DNA of 64,000 nt from Variovorax paradoxus (GCF_030815975.1 NZ_JAUSXL010000002.1:1488001-1552000), one strand, 5' to 3'. Positions 47,613-56,496 are shown, counted from the stretch's first letter. Notes: a model not told the origin generated them from the letters alone. Made by a program: numbers and translations.

Positions 47613-48909
47613 AAGCTTTCTTCATTTTTTCCGGGTAATCTGGATTTTGGGACTTCCAATTGGCGCCATTGTAGAAATTCGTGAAGCCCTCCCAGTCCTT
47701 GTCGATCAACGACTTAATTATTTTCACCTCCCTGTCTTTCATTTTTATATATTTCATAAATAGTTTGGCTTGTCCGTCAATCGACGCCATACACTCATTG
47801 GCCAAGTTTTCCGGGCTACTGTACCCCATTGAATGCCAGTATTCGCCCATCACCTGAAATGCCCCCCAAGAACATGACGCCACTGCGGCAGTGCGATCCA
47901 ATTGCGCCGCTTTGACCAATCGTTCATATTGCCAAATGCGCAGAGGATCGGGTCCGTGATCGACGGGCAAGTGGTAACCACCCGGAGTGGGATTGCAGAT
48001 ATCAGAAAATTTTGCATATGGATGCGATCCGCCCGCAGGTTTCGTTAATTTAAAAAATTTGTGACGCTCAAACAATATGACAGGCAGTCCATTTGGAAAA
48101 TAGGCCGCACTATTGGTTTCCGTTTTAGCTACAGCTTTGATTGCGGCCACCTCACATCCGAGTTCCTTGGCCATGGCGGCATACTGAGCTTCGGTTACTT
48201 CAGTCGCAATTGGATAATTCAAACGAGACCCAAGTACGTACATCACAACTGTGTGCGGTTTTTTTGTGTCGACCACTTGATAGTGATGTTCGATCTCGAT
48301 CTTTGTTTTAGTTTTATGAGTCTTTGGATCTACGGTCACAACCCTTTTCCTGATGGGACTGTCCTTGATCACTTTTCCAGCTTCCGTCACAACCTGCTTG
48401 GAGGCGACATAGGGAGCCAACTCTCCCATTAGTCGCTCCACCGTCATGATTTCACCCTCTTTGACCGTGGGAATATTCAAGTCTCGCTCTAGCTGCTCTT
48501 CGGCGTCTAGTTTGGTGATCGCTTCCAAGTGGTATTCAGGGCTCTGGATGGTGTAGTTGTTGACATCCAGTTTGGGCGTGACGGTGCCTTTGAGATCGAA
48601 ATCGCCGGTCCGCTTCTTGACGTAAATCTTGATCGGCTCGCCACGCTTGGCATCGGTCCAGATCGTTGCGGTGCCATCCTCGCCCGTCGTGGCAATCTCG
48701 GCTTTTCCGCCTCCCTCCATCTTGACGTCCAGACCTTTGATACCGTGTTTGACTGCATCCACGAAGACAAAGGTGACTTCCACTTCAGGTTCGCCAGGCT
48801 TGCGGACAACAGGTGTAGCTGCGCGAGACGAGGCCGGCGCAGGGTGAAGGTCATCGGCGGCAGTGTTTGGCGCACCATTGATTGGCATATTGGAAGGGGA
48901 GTTAGTCAT
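47596..48909 (-). CDS. T6SS-associated N-acetylmuramidase effector (DUF3380-type)
   Basis: 437 aa predicted VgrG-delivered peptidoglycan hydrolase. Residues 1-40: disordered Pro/Ala tail. Residues about 41-125: beta-rich carrier domain (VEVTFVFVDAVKHGIKGLDV, TTGEDGTATIW). Residues about 235-430: N-acetylmuramidase domain with KTETNSAAYFPNGLPVILFERHKFF, whose Glu264 is the expected catalytic residue, plus YHLPVDHG, ASCSWGAFQVMG and FYNGANWK. ATG 48909 overlaps the vgrG end by 8 bp. The 5' third has host-like GC; the catalytic part is AT-rich, as in polymorphic toxins with swapped C-termini. It should cleave the glycan strand of rival cells. Confidence 0.85.
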   Translation of the reverse strand: MTNSPSNMPINGAPNTAADDLHPAPASSRAATPVVRKPGEPEVEVTFVFVDAVKHGIKGLDVKMEGGGKAEIATTGEDGTATIWTDAKRGEPIKIYVKKRTGDFDLKGTVTPKLDVNNYTIQSPEYHLEAITKLDAEEQLERDLNIPTVKEGEIMTVERLMGELAPYVASKQVVTEAGKVIKDSPIRKRVVTVDPKTHKTKTKIEIEHHYQVVDTKKPHTVVMYVLGSRLNYPIATEVTEAQYAAMAKELGCEVAAIKAVAKTETNSAAYFPNGLPVILFERHKFFKLTKPAGGSHPYAKFSDICNPTPGGYHLPVDHGPDPLRIWQYERLVKAAQLDRTAAVASCSWGAFQVMGEYWHSMGYSSPENLANECMASIDGQAKLFMKYIKMKDREVKIIKSLIDKDWEGFTNFYNGANWKSQNPDYPEKMKKAYDENK

Positions 48910-51559
48910 TTCCAATCACCTTGGTCTCGTCGTTTAGCTTGGTGTGGCTGCTGTTGACCTGCGCATGGTCATAGCCGTTTTCATGCACCTTCCAATCCCC
49001 TGTCCCGATTTCGCAGCGCACCTTGGCTGATGTTTTCGTGCGGACCTGAGCTGTCGTTTCAGACACGCAGCCCTGCTGGATCAAGGTCTCATCCGGTAGA
49101 TAGATTCGGTACGGCTGCCCTTGCAACACTGCGGCCATGGGGGCGTAGTCAACCAGCGTGGTGATGTCGAATTTCTGGACGTATTTGTGTTCTTCGTCTT
49201 GCTTCATTTCCGCGACGGGAAGAGCCATCGAGGGCACCGGCAGACTCATCGGCCCCGCAAAGCTATGGGTCCCCGCATGCTCGCGCCAAACCCCATTGGT
49301 GCCATGCACGATCCCCGAGGCGTTCCACCGTGTAAAGCTGCTGCCCCCGTTGATCAGGATCTCGTTCTTGGCGGTGATGCTGATCTTGTCGGCTTCCATG
49401 TTGATGTCGAGCTTGGCGAAGAGATTGATGCCTTTCTGCAGCGCGACGATGTCGATGCCGGCGGTGGCCGCGGTCAGGCGGATGGACTTGTAGGCGAACA
49501 CGCGCACGGCCTCCTTCACGCTGGCCAGCAGGCTCTTGCCCGCGCTGATGCTGGTGTGGCCGCCGCTGCTCAACGCGTTGTGGGTGATGCTCGCGATGTG
49601 CGTGGCGCCTGCCGCGGTGCTCTGGATGCCCGCCGCACTGGCGATCACCAGGTGGGGTTCGTCGAGTTCCGGAAACCGGTCTTCCTGCCCGTCGCCACCC
49701 CTGCCCTTGATGGCATCGTTCTGCTCCTTCAACGCTTGGGTGACGGCGTCCTGGTCACCCGCCTCGTGCGCCTTGGCCTGCTGGGCGGTCTGGCTCTGGC
49801 GTTCATGCAGGTCGCGCGCGGCGGTCAGGCGCGCGGCTGTTTCGCCGAGGTCGGTGATGTGCCCCTGCGCATGCGGCCGTGGCTCGGTGGTGAGCAGCAG
49901 GCCCCTGCCCGCGCGCACGGCGGCGTGGCCGTCAGTGCGCAGTTCGGCGCCCTCGCCGCGGTCGTCCTTGCGGCCTGCTGTGTCGTCGATGCGGCCGACG
50001 TGGCCCAGGCTCAGGCTGCTGCTGAGGTGATCGCTCTTGAGCTGGGCCTGGATCTTCCCGGGATGGTCGTCCAGCGCCAGGTGATTGCCGCGCATGCCGC
50101 CAGAACGCTCGTGCAGGCCCAGCTCGCGGCTGCGGATGCCCGAGAGGTTGGTCTGGGCGGGCAGGTGCCATGCAGGCATGTGCTCGGCATTGAAGACGCG
50201 CCCGGTGATGAGGGGATGGTCGGGGTCGCCGTTGAAGAAATCGACGATCACCTCCTGCCCGATGCGCGGCAGGGCGGCGCCTCCGAAAGTGGCGCCGGCC
50301 CAGGCGGTGGACACGCGCACCCAGCAGCTGGAATTCTCGTCGCGCTGGCCGAGCCGGTCCCAGTGGAACTGGACTTTGACGCGGCCGTACTGATCGGCCC
50401 AGATCTCCTGGTTGCGCGGGCCGACGACGACGGCGGACTGGGGGCCACAGGTGCGCGGCCGGGGCGTGGTGCGCGGCGGACGCCAGGCGTAGCTCGTGGG
50501 CTGGGCCTCGAAGGCGAAGCGCTGGACGGAGCCTTCGGAAGGGGCGGCGCCTTCGCTGGCTTGGAGGTTCTCCTGCAGCTCGTAGTCGACACTGGTCAGC
50601 AGGTAGGGCTGGTTCTGGTCGCCCCGCGGATGGTGCGTGAGCTGGAAGGTGCAGCCCGGCGCCAGGTCGCGCCGGTTGGAACGCCCGCTCGCGGTGCTGC
50701 GCCCGCTGGCCTGTTCTTCGGTGCGGATGCGCGCATAGGCCTCGCCGTCGTCGTGCTGGGTGTAGCCGCCGGGCCAGTCGTAGCGCTCGAGCTTGTCGTG
50801 CGGGTGGCCGCCGGGCATTTGCCGTTGCATAGCAAGGTCCGCCCGGGGCTTGAGGAAGTCGTAGTCGCCGGTGAAATGGAAGCCGGCGCGGATTTCTTCG
50901 CCGAACTTCCACTCGTAGATGCGCTCGCCCGGGCCGGCGCTGCTGCCGGCGGTCATGCCCGCGTGCTCGGAAGGATGGAAGCGCACGGTGTCCCCGCCTG
51001 GGAGCGGATCGTGCGAGGCGGCAATGTCATCGGCGAACACCAGGATGTGGCGCTCGGCTTCGTGCCTGAAGTAGTAGTAGATGCCTTCGCATTCGCACAG
51101 GCGCGAGATGAAGGCGAAGTCGCTCTCCCGGTGCTGCACGCAGTAGTCCCAGGTGCGGTAGCCGCGGCCGAGCCTCATTTCGAGGGGATGGCCGTAGCTG
51201 CCCAGCACCTCGGTGAGGATGTCGGGCACGGTCTTGTCCTGGAACACCCGCAGGTCGCTTCGCAGTGTGGCCAGCCACAGCCAGGGGCGCAGCGTCATCC
51301 GGTAGAAGGACTGGCGGGCGTCCTCCTGCGTCAGGCCGAAGCGGGTGACGATGCCGCCCAGATAGCGCAGGTGGCCGCTTTCGGTTTCCATCGCGACGGT
51401 GGCCGTCTCGCCCAGCATGGCCTTCGGATCGATGGCGTTGCTGCGGCCCAGCACATCGACATCGAATTCGAAGAGCTGGTGCAGCGCCTCGCGGCCGGCC
51501 AGGCGATGGAACTGCAGTGCGTCGCCGAGGGGCGAGCGCAGGGTGACGCGCCTTTTCAT
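48902..51559 (-). CDS. vgrG: T6SS tip protein VgrG (TssI), orphan
   Basis: 885 aa spike protein. N-terminal gp27-like part (RSPLGDALQFHRLAGREALHQLFEFDVDVLG ... HRESDFAFISRLCECEGIYYYFRHE), gp5-like OB region (WADQYGRVKVQFHWDRLGQRDENSSCWVRVSTAWAG ... IGQEVIVDFFNGDPDHPLITGRVFN), then a DUF2345-type beta-needle (HLVIASAAGIQSTAAGATHIA ... INLFAKLDINMEADKISITAKNEILINGG). A further ~120 residues follow the needle and are less GC-rich; these probably recruit the muramidase encoded directly downstream. No other tss gene is in the window, so the secretion machine is encoded elsewhere. Confidence 0.93.
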   Translation of the reverse strand: MKRRVTLRSPLGDALQFHRLAGREALHQLFEFDVDVLGRSNAIDPKAMLGETATVAMETESGHLRYLGGIVTRFGLTQEDARQSFYRMTLRPWLWLATLRSDLRVFQDKTVPDILTEVLGSYGHPLEMRLGRGYRTWDYCVQHRESDFAFISRLCECEGIYYYFRHEAERHILVFADDIAASHDPLPGGDTVRFHPSEHAGMTAGSSAGPGERIYEWKFGEEIRAGFHFTGDYDFLKPRADLAMQRQMPGGHPHDKLERYDWPGGYTQHDDGEAYARIRTEEQASGRSTASGRSNRRDLAPGCTFQLTHHPRGDQNQPYLLTSVDYELQENLQASEGAAPSEGSVQRFAFEAQPTSYAWRPPRTTPRPRTCGPQSAVVVGPRNQEIWADQYGRVKVQFHWDRLGQRDENSSCWVRVSTAWAGATFGGAALPRIGQEVIVDFFNGDPDHPLITGRVFNAEHMPAWHLPAQTNLSGIRSRELGLHERSGGMRGNHLALDDHPGKIQAQLKSDHLSSSLSLGHVGRIDDTAGRKDDRGEGAELRTDGHAAVRAGRGLLLTTEPRPHAQGHITDLGETAARLTAARDLHERQSQTAQQAKAHEAGDQDAVTQALKEQNDAIKGRGGDGQEDRFPELDEPHLVIASAAGIQSTAAGATHIASITHNALSSGGHTSISAGKSLLASVKEAVRVFAYKSIRLTAATAGIDIVALQKGINLFAKLDINMEADKISITAKNEILINGGSSFTRWNASGIVHGTNGVWREHAGTHSFAGPMSLPVPSMALPVAEMKQDEEHKYVQKFDITTLVDYAPMAAVLQGQPYRIYLPDETLIQQGCVSETTAQVRTKTSAKVRCEIGTGDWKVHENGYDHAQVNSSHTKLNDETKVIGND

Positions 51560-51889
51560 GGACGCGGGCGAGCACGCGCGCTCGCACGGTTGAAGATGAA
51601 CATGTGACTCCCTGACTGGCCGCCCTCAGAAGCTGGGGGGCCGTTTTGTGGGAGGATTATGTAAGCCGCTGTTGCAGGCCCGGAAGCAGCCCAAAGTAGT
51701 CATCGCCAACGCAGACGCGCAGTTCGTGAAGCAATGCACATCGCGCGGCCGCCGCAGCTTGAGAAGAGGCCCATCGCGAAGCACGAAAACCCTGCGATTC
51801 CGCTTCCGGCACACTGCACCCTCGGTGCAGTGCCCGACGAGGCCTAAAGTCTGCAACCCCGATTCGCCCCCGACACAGAGACAACACCC
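51560..51889. other. 330 bp divergent intergenic region between vgrG and a Bug gene
   Basis: Holds the starts of both flanking genes. A GC-rich imperfect hairpin (ggccgccc ... ggggggcc, then gttttg) lies at about 51619-51652, terminator-like. The small frame at 51648-51893 has no family signal, no ribosome site and runs into the Bug gene; it is not called. Promoters are expected but none is clear. Confidence 0.5.
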
Positions 51890-52867
51890 ATGATCCGCAA
51901 ATTCACCTGCTCGCTGGCCCTCGCGCTGGCACTTCCCCTGGCCTTCACCGCCCCTGCACAGGCACAGTCCTACCCTGCCAAGCCGGTGCGCATGATCGTG
52001 CCCTTCCCGCCCGGCGGCGGCACCGACATCCTGGCGCGGCTGGTCGCGCAGAAGCTCACCGAGGCCAACCACTGGACCGTGGTGCCCGACAACCGAGGCG
52101 GCGCCGGCGGCACCATCGGCATTGCCGAGGCTGCGCGCGCCGCGCCCACGGGCTACGACATCGTGATGGGCCAGAAGGACAACATGGTCGTTGCGCCCTG
52201 GCTCTACAAGAACCTGAGCTACAACCCGGTGAAGGACCTCACGGCCGTGGCCCACGTGGCCTACACGCCGGTGGTGATCGTCACGCAGGCCAGTTCGAAG
52301 TTCAAGACGCTCGACGACGTGGTGAAAGCCGCGCGCGCCGCGCCCGACACCGTCACCTACGGCTCGCCGGGCAACGGCACCACCATCCACCTGGCCGGCG
52401 AGATCTTCAACGGCGCCGCCCAGATCAAGATGCGCCACGTGCCCTACAAGGGCTCCAACGCGGCCATGATGGACGTGCTCGCGGGCAACGTCGACCTGAT
52501 GGTGTCGTCGGTGCCCTCGGCGCTGGCGCAGATCAAGGCGGGCAAGCTGCGTCCGCTGGCCGTGACCTCGGCCAAGCGCAGCACCTCGCTGCCTGAGACG
52601 CCCACCGTGGCCGAGCTCGGCTACAAGGGCTTCGACGTGTCCACCTGGTATGGCCTCTTCGTGCCCGCCAAGACGCCGAAGGACGTGATCGCCACGCTGA
52701 ATGCCGAAGTCAACAAGCTGCTGGCCACGCCCGAGATGAAGGCTGCCATCGTCGCGCAGGGCGCCGAGCCGCAGAGCATGACGCCTGAACAATTCGAGTC
52801 GCTGTTGAAGACCGACTACGAGAAGTGGAAGGGCATCGTGCAAGCCTCGGGCGCGACCATCGAATAA
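51890..52867 (+). CDS. Tripartite tricarboxylate transporter substrate-binding protein (Bug/TctC family)
   Basis: 325 aa periplasmic binding protein. Signal peptide residues 1-26 (LALALALPLAFTAPAQAQS). Classic Bug features: YPAKPVRMIVPFPPGGGTDILARLVAQKL, NRGGAGGTIGIAEAARAAPTGYDIVMG, YGSPGNGTTIHLAGEIF, HVPYKGSNAAMMDVLAGNVDLMV, KLRPLAVTSAKRSTSLPETPTVAELG. No permease genes adjacent, so it is an orphan, as is common in Burkholderiales. Ligand probably a carboxylate. Separated by 61 bp from the MBL-fold gene. Confidence 0.92.
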   Translation: MIRKFTCSLALALALPLAFTAPAQAQSYPAKPVRMIVPFPPGGGTDILARLVAQKLTEANHWTVVPDNRGGAGGTIGIAEAARAAPTGYDIVMGQKDNMVVAPWLYKNLSYNPVKDLTAVAHVAYTPVVIVTQASSKFKTLDDVVKAARAAPDTVTYGSPGNGTTIHLAGEIFNGAAQIKMRHVPYKGSNAAMMDVLAGNVDLMVSSVPSALAQIKAGKLRPLAVTSAKRSTSLPETPTVAELGYKGFDVSTWYGLFVPAKTPKDVIATLNAEVNKLLATPEMKAAIVAQGAEPQSMTPEQFESLLKTDYEKWKGIVQASGATIE

Positions 52868-52928
52868 GCGCCCGGCGTCGCAGAATGGCGTCTCCACCAC
52901 AGGCCGCAGCGACGGCACGGAGACACCG

Positions 52929-53978
52929 ATGGCAGCACAGCGCAAGAATTCGAAGAACACCCTCCTGCTGAAGACAACCGCCCTGGCAGCGGTTGCCGCC
53001 CTGGCGCAGGGCTGCGCGCAGACGCCGGCCGGCAGCACCACCGCGTCGCTGCCCGCCAGCCCGTCGGAGGCCAGCGTGGCGGCCCATGTGGCCACCGCCA
53101 CGCGCGCGGCCAGCACCGACCTCAAAGCCCTGCTGACCCTGTGCCAACCCGCCCCCGCGGCCCGGCCGCCGCAGGACGCGCTCGACAAGAGCCTCACCGG
53201 CTTCATCAACCGGCCCGCGCCGCCGCCGGGCCAGGCCTTCGACAACCTGTACTTCGTGGGCGCCGACTGGGTCAGCGCCTGGGCGATCAAGACCTCGCAG
53301 GGCATCATCCTGATCGATGCGCTCAACACCCAGGCCGAGGCCGCGGCGCTGATCGAAGGCGGCATGCGCAAGCTGGGGCTCGACCCGGCGCAGATCAGGT
53401 ACGTGATCGTGACGCACGGCCACGGCGACCACTACGGCGGTGCCGGCTACCTCGCGCAGAAGTACCGTGCGCGCGTGGTGATGAGCGAGGCCGACTGGAC
53501 CATGACCGAGACCCGGCTCGAATTCGCGACGCCGATCTGGGGCGCGCCGCCCAAGCGCGACATCTCGGTGAAGGACGGCGACCGCATCAGGCTCGGCGAC
53601 ACCAGCGTAACGCTGTACCTCACGCCGGGCCACACCATGGGCACGATCTCGCCGGTGTTCGACGTGAGCGCGGGCGGGCGCGAGCACCGGGCGATGCTCT
53701 GGGGCGGCACCGGCTTCAATTTCGGCAAGGACGTGCCGCGGCTGGACGCCTACATCGGCGCCACCCAGCGCATGGGCGCGATCGCGCAGAGCCAGCGCAT
53801 CGACGTGCTGCTGTCGAACCATTCGAACATCGACGGCTCGCAGGCCAAGCTCGCCGCGCTGCGGCAGCAGCCCGCGCCGGCCGCGAATCCGTTCGTGCTC
53901 GGCACACCGGCGGTGGAGCGCGCGCTGGCCGTGATGGGCGAATGCGCGCAGGCGCAGCGCGACCGGTTTTTGCTGTAG
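52929..53978 (+). CDS. Subclass B3-like metallo-beta-lactamase fold hydrolase, lipoprotein-type
   Basis: 349 aa exported MBL-fold enzyme. The leader ends in ALAQGCAQ, a plausible lipobox (Cys about 29). Zinc site: THGHGDHYGG (HxHxDH), a later His in LTPGHTMGTIS, and the last in LLSNHSNIDG. Domain opening FDNLYFVGADWVSAWAIKTSQGIILIDAL resembles B3 lactamases, though whether it acts on beta-lactams cannot be told from sequence. Residues about 40-110 are an extra helical/Ala-rich region before the fold. Good ribosome site CGGAGAC. Confidence 0.86.
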   Translation: MAAQRKNSKNTLLLKTTALAAVAALAQGCAQTPAGSTTASLPASPSEASVAAHVATATRAASTDLKALLTLCQPAPAARPPQDALDKSLTGFINRPAPPPGQAFDNLYFVGADWVSAWAIKTSQGIILIDALNTQAEAAALIEGGMRKLGLDPAQIRYVIVTHGHGDHYGGAGYLAQKYRARVVMSEADWTMTETRLEFATPIWGAPPKRDISVKDGDRIRLGDTSVTLYLTPGHTMGTISPVFDVSAGGREHRAMLWGGTGFNFGKDVPRLDAYIGATQRMGAIAQSQRIDVLLSNHSNIDGSQAKLAALRQQPAPAANPFVLGTPAVERALAVMGECAQAQRDRFLL

Positions 53979-53990
53979 CGACGTCGCCTT

Positions 53991-54102
53991 GCTCCTTCCC
54001 CCGCTGGGGGAAGGCTGGGACGGGGGCTGCCCCGCATTCGGCACTGCGCAGGGTTGATGCCGCCGTGCCCCCACCCCTGCCCTCCCCCGGAAGGGGAGGG
54101 AG
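53991..54102. repeat. Inverted repeat of the gggggaagg/ccttccccc type
   Basis: Arms 53991-54027 (gctccttcccccgctggggg ...) and 54066-54102 (... cccccggaaggggagggag) are imperfect reverse complements, each with an internal GC hairpin. It lies between convergent genes and could end transcription from both sides. Related in form to the elements at 36552 and 63655. Confidence 0.7.
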
Positions 54103-54112
54103 AAATGCGGGA

Positions 54113-54370
54113 TCAGTCCGGCGTGAACTTCTTGTTGAAGATGTCGACGTCCGATGCCAGCTCGAAGGTCGCCAACTGGCCCATCTTGCCGTCGCTGAGG
54201 CGGCAGGCGGCGAACAGGCTGTAGCGGCCCTTGAAGTAGAACTCCTCCATCACGATCAGTGCGTACGGATACGGCACGAAGACCTGGTGCTCGAAGATGA
54301 CGCGGTGCACGTTCCTCGGGGAAGGAAAGAGCTTGTAGTCGCTGGTGTCGATCGACTTTGCGGTGGCCAT
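54113..54370 (-). CDS. Conserved small hypothetical protein
   Basis: 85 aa, no named family recognised. Compact soluble-looking chain with aromatic patches (VRVIFEHQVFVPYPYALIV-type strand, EEFYFKGRYSLFAACRL), no signal peptide or membrane helix. ATG 54370 has AAGGAG upstream. It is 25 bp downstream of the SDR gene on the same strand, so the two may be cotranscribed. Confidence 0.68.
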   Translation of the reverse strand: MATAKSIDTSDYKLFPSPRNVHRVIFEHQVFVPYPYALIVMEEFYFKGRYSLFAACRLSDGKMGQLATFELASDVDIFNKKFTPD

Positions 54371-54395
54371 GGTGTGTGTGCTCTCCTTGCGGCGC

Positions 54396-55160
54396 TCAGG
54401 CCGGGTCGCGCACGTCGGCCACGGGGTTGCGGCCGAAGTCTTCGCGCGCCAGGTACTTGAGCACCTTGTCCGCGGCGGTGGCCGGACTATCGAGCCGGCC
54501 TTCCTCTTTCATGCTCACGAAGCGCGTGCGGTCCGGAAACTTCTCGGCCGATGCGCTGCGCAGCTGCACCTGCATGTCGGTGTCGACGATGCCGGGTGCG
54601 AGCGAGACGATGCGCGCGCCGTTCGGCGCATGGGCCTCTTCGAGCGCCACGGCGCGCGAGAAGTGGTCCATGCCGGCCTTGGCCGCGCAGTACGGCGCCT
54701 GGCTGCCCATGGCATTGCGGCCCAGGCCCGAGGAGATGTTGAGCACCTTGCGCGCGCCGCGCCATTCGCGGGTGGCGCCCAGGAAGGCGGCCGTCAGCAG
54801 CATTGGCGCTTCGAGGCCGATGCGCAGCGCGAGCGACAACTCGGCTTCGACGGCACTCGCCAAGGGCGCGGGGTTGCCGACGGTGCCGGCGTTGTTGATC
54901 AGGGTCACGCTGTCGAAGCGCCGGCCGTCGAGCGTCTTGAGCCAGGCCGAGAGGCGCGCCGATGCGGCGACCGGGTCGGACAGGTCCTGCTCCCACTGGA
55001 TGAGTTCGGCGCCGGCCTTATGCGCCAGTTCCGCGAGCTGCGGCTCCTGCCTGCGCGAAATACCGAGCACCATGTGGCCCGCTTGCAGCAGCTGTTCGGC
55101 CATGGCACGGCCCAGGCCGCGCGAGGCACCGGTGATCAGGGTGAGATGGGAAGCGGTCAT
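54396..55160 (-). CDS. SDR family NAD(P)-dependent oxidoreductase
   Basis: 254 aa short-chain dehydrogenase, close in layout to the sepiapterin reductase group. Seen: cofactor motif TGASRGLG at residues 9-16, NNAG in LINNAGTVGNP, catalytic Ser in NISSGLG, and YCAAK with the Tyr/Lys pair; SLAPGIVDTDM follows. The ATG at 55160 gives the standard N-terminus (MTASHLTLITGAS); the longer frame upstream lacks family sequence. Substrate unknown. Confidence 0.92.
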   Translation of the reverse strand: MTASHLTLITGASRGLGRAMAEQLLQAGHMVLGISRRQEPQLAELAHKAGAELIQWEQDLSDPVAASARLSAWLKTLDGRRFDSVTLINNAGTVGNPAPLASAVEAELSLALRIGLEAPMLLTAAFLGATREWRGARKVLNISSGLGRNAMGSQAPYCAAKAGMDHFSRAVALEEAHAPNGARIVSLAPGIVDTDMQVQLRSASAEKFPDRTRFVSMKEEGRLDSPATAADKVLKYLAREDFGRNPVADVRDPA

Positions 55161-55224
55161 CGGGAAAAACTTTCTTGAACGAAGGCGAAGGCGAGGAGAT
55201 CGAGGCGGACTGAAAGCCCGCGGC

Positions 55225-55695
55225 TCAACCGGGGCGGAACTGTTTTCGAAGGAAGGCGCGGTGGCGCGCGATGTGGGCGAGTTGCGCCGGCGCGATGGTG
55301 CCGCCGAGATCGACCTCGTCCGCACCGTTGAGTACGGCATTGGCATGCGTCATTGCGCGCGCCACGACTTCTTCTTCGCTCACGCCGGCCTGCGCCGCAA
55401 GGTCGAGCGCGACGCGCCGCATGGCGCGCTGCGAGAGCATCCACATCGCGCCGAAGCGGTCCCACGCGAGGGCCGCTTCCTCGGCCTTCTCGCGGTCGGC
55501 AAGAATTTCGCTGAGTGGCTTGGCGAGGATGTCGTTGAGCGCGTCGATCTTCTCGGCCAGCGCTTCGTTGCGCTCGATGGCCTCTTGCAGCGTCGGGCCG
55601 GCCTCTTCGGCCTTGGCCTTCGGCGCCTCGGGCGGCGGAGCGAAAGCCGCTTCCGCGTTCGCGGGCACGATCTGGATCTGGTCTTTGAGGGTCAT
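55225..55695 (-). CDS. Hypothetical protein coupled to a Crp/Fnr regulator
   Basis: 156 aa, family not recognised. Mostly helical: a Pro/Ala/Glu-rich N-terminus (AFAPPPEAPKAKAEEAG), then likely coiled-coil segments (LQEAIERNEALAEKIDALNDILAKPLSEILADREKAEEAALAW) and ALDLAAQAGVSEEEVVARAMTHANAVLNG. No signal peptide. The ATG overlaps the regulator stop (ATGA at 55692-55695), so it is co-translated with the Crp/Fnr protein and may modulate it. Confidence 0.75.
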   Translation of the reverse strand: MTLKDQIQIVPANAEAAFAPPPEAPKAKAEEAGPTLQEAIERNEALAEKIDALNDILAKPLSEILADREKAEEAALAWDRFGAMWMLSQRAMRRVALDLAAQAGVSEEEVVARAMTHANAVLNGADEVDLGGTIAPAQLAHIARHRAFLRKQFRPG

Positions 55696-56465
55696 GGATT
55701 TTCCGTTTCCGGTGAGCGGTTGTTTTTCTTGTTCGACATCGCGCTCGCGCGCAGGCCCGGCAGGTCGAGCACGCGCAGCCCACCGTACTCCACGCGGATC
55801 AACCCCTCTGCCGACAGGCCGTTGAGCGCCTCGTTCACGCGCTGGCGCGACAGGCCGACCAGGTAGGCTAGTTCCTGCTGCGTGATGCGCAGGACCTCGC
55901 CCACGCCGGGGTAGAGCACCGGGTTGAACAGCGACACCAGGTTGCGCGCCACGCGCGCATCGGGGTTGTTGAGCCGATCGATCTCCAGCGCCGCGATGAA
56001 TTGGCCGAGCCGCTCGTTGAGCTGGTTCATCACGAAGCGGTTGAAGCCGATCGAATGGTCCAGCAGCCAATGGAAGCTCTCGATCGGCAGCCCCGCCACC
56101 ACGCTGCGCCGCAGCGCCTGGATGTTGTAGCGGTAGGGCTCGCGCTTCATCACGGTGCCTTCGCCGAACCAGCCGCCGGGCGGCACGCCGGTGTAGGTGA
56201 CGGAGCCGCCGTCGGCGTTGTCGTTGCTCATCTTGAGCAGGCCCTCGACCACGCCGAACCAGTAGGTGGGCGAGCGGCCGACGCGGCAGACCAGGTCGCC
56301 GACCTCGGCTTCGCCCACCACCAGCGCGGCTTCGGCGCGGCGGCGCTCGGCCGGCGTGAGCGTGGGCAGCCAGGGAATGCCGTCGAGCTCGGCAGCGTTG
56401 GCAGGCCGCACGCGGTCCTTGATCGAACCGCCGAGCACGCTGTGTTGGGAATTGCCGTGAGGCAT
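55692..56465 (-). CDS. Crp/Fnr-family transcriptional regulator
   Basis: 257 aa. N-terminal cyclic-nucleotide-binding-like domain (VGDLVCRVGRSPTYWFGVVEGLLKMS ... TYTGVPPGGWFGEGTVMKREPYRYNIQALRRSVVAGLP), long dimer helix, and C-terminal HTH (ITQQELAYLVGLSRQRVNEALNGLSAEGLIRVEYGGLRVLD). No four-Cys Fe-S site like FNR is visible, so an acyl- or aryl-CoA or nucleotide effector is more likely. Divergent from the acyl-CoA ligase with an 18 bp perfect palindrome between, suggesting control of the downstream uptake/activation operon. Confidence 0.92.
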   Translation of the reverse strand: MPHGNSQHSVLGGSIKDRVRPANAAELDGIPWLPTLTPAERRRAEAALVVGEAEVGDLVCRVGRSPTYWFGVVEGLLKMSNDNADGGSVTYTGVPPGGWFGEGTVMKREPYRYNIQALRRSVVAGLPIESFHWLLDHSIGFNRFVMNQLNERLGQFIAALEIDRLNNPDARVARNLVSLFNPVLYPGVGEVLRITQQELAYLVGLSRQRVNEALNGLSAEGLIRVEYGGLRVLDLPGLRASAMSNKKNNRSPETENP

Positions 56466-56496
56466 CGGGAAACTCCGGGGAGTAGTGTCCCTAGGA

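Noticed and set aside
46947..51559. Complete T6SS locus or prophage
   Set aside because: Only vgrG and cargo genes are present; no sheath, baseplate, ClpV or phage structural genes are found on either side.
51648..51893. 81-codon frame upstream of the Bug gene
   Set aside because: Arg/Pro/Ser-rich shadow with no initiation signal, overlapping the Bug start.
51626..53371. 581-codon minus-strand frame over the Bug gene
   Set aside because: Antisense shadow in GC-rich DNA; the plus-strand Bug protein is complete and well matched.
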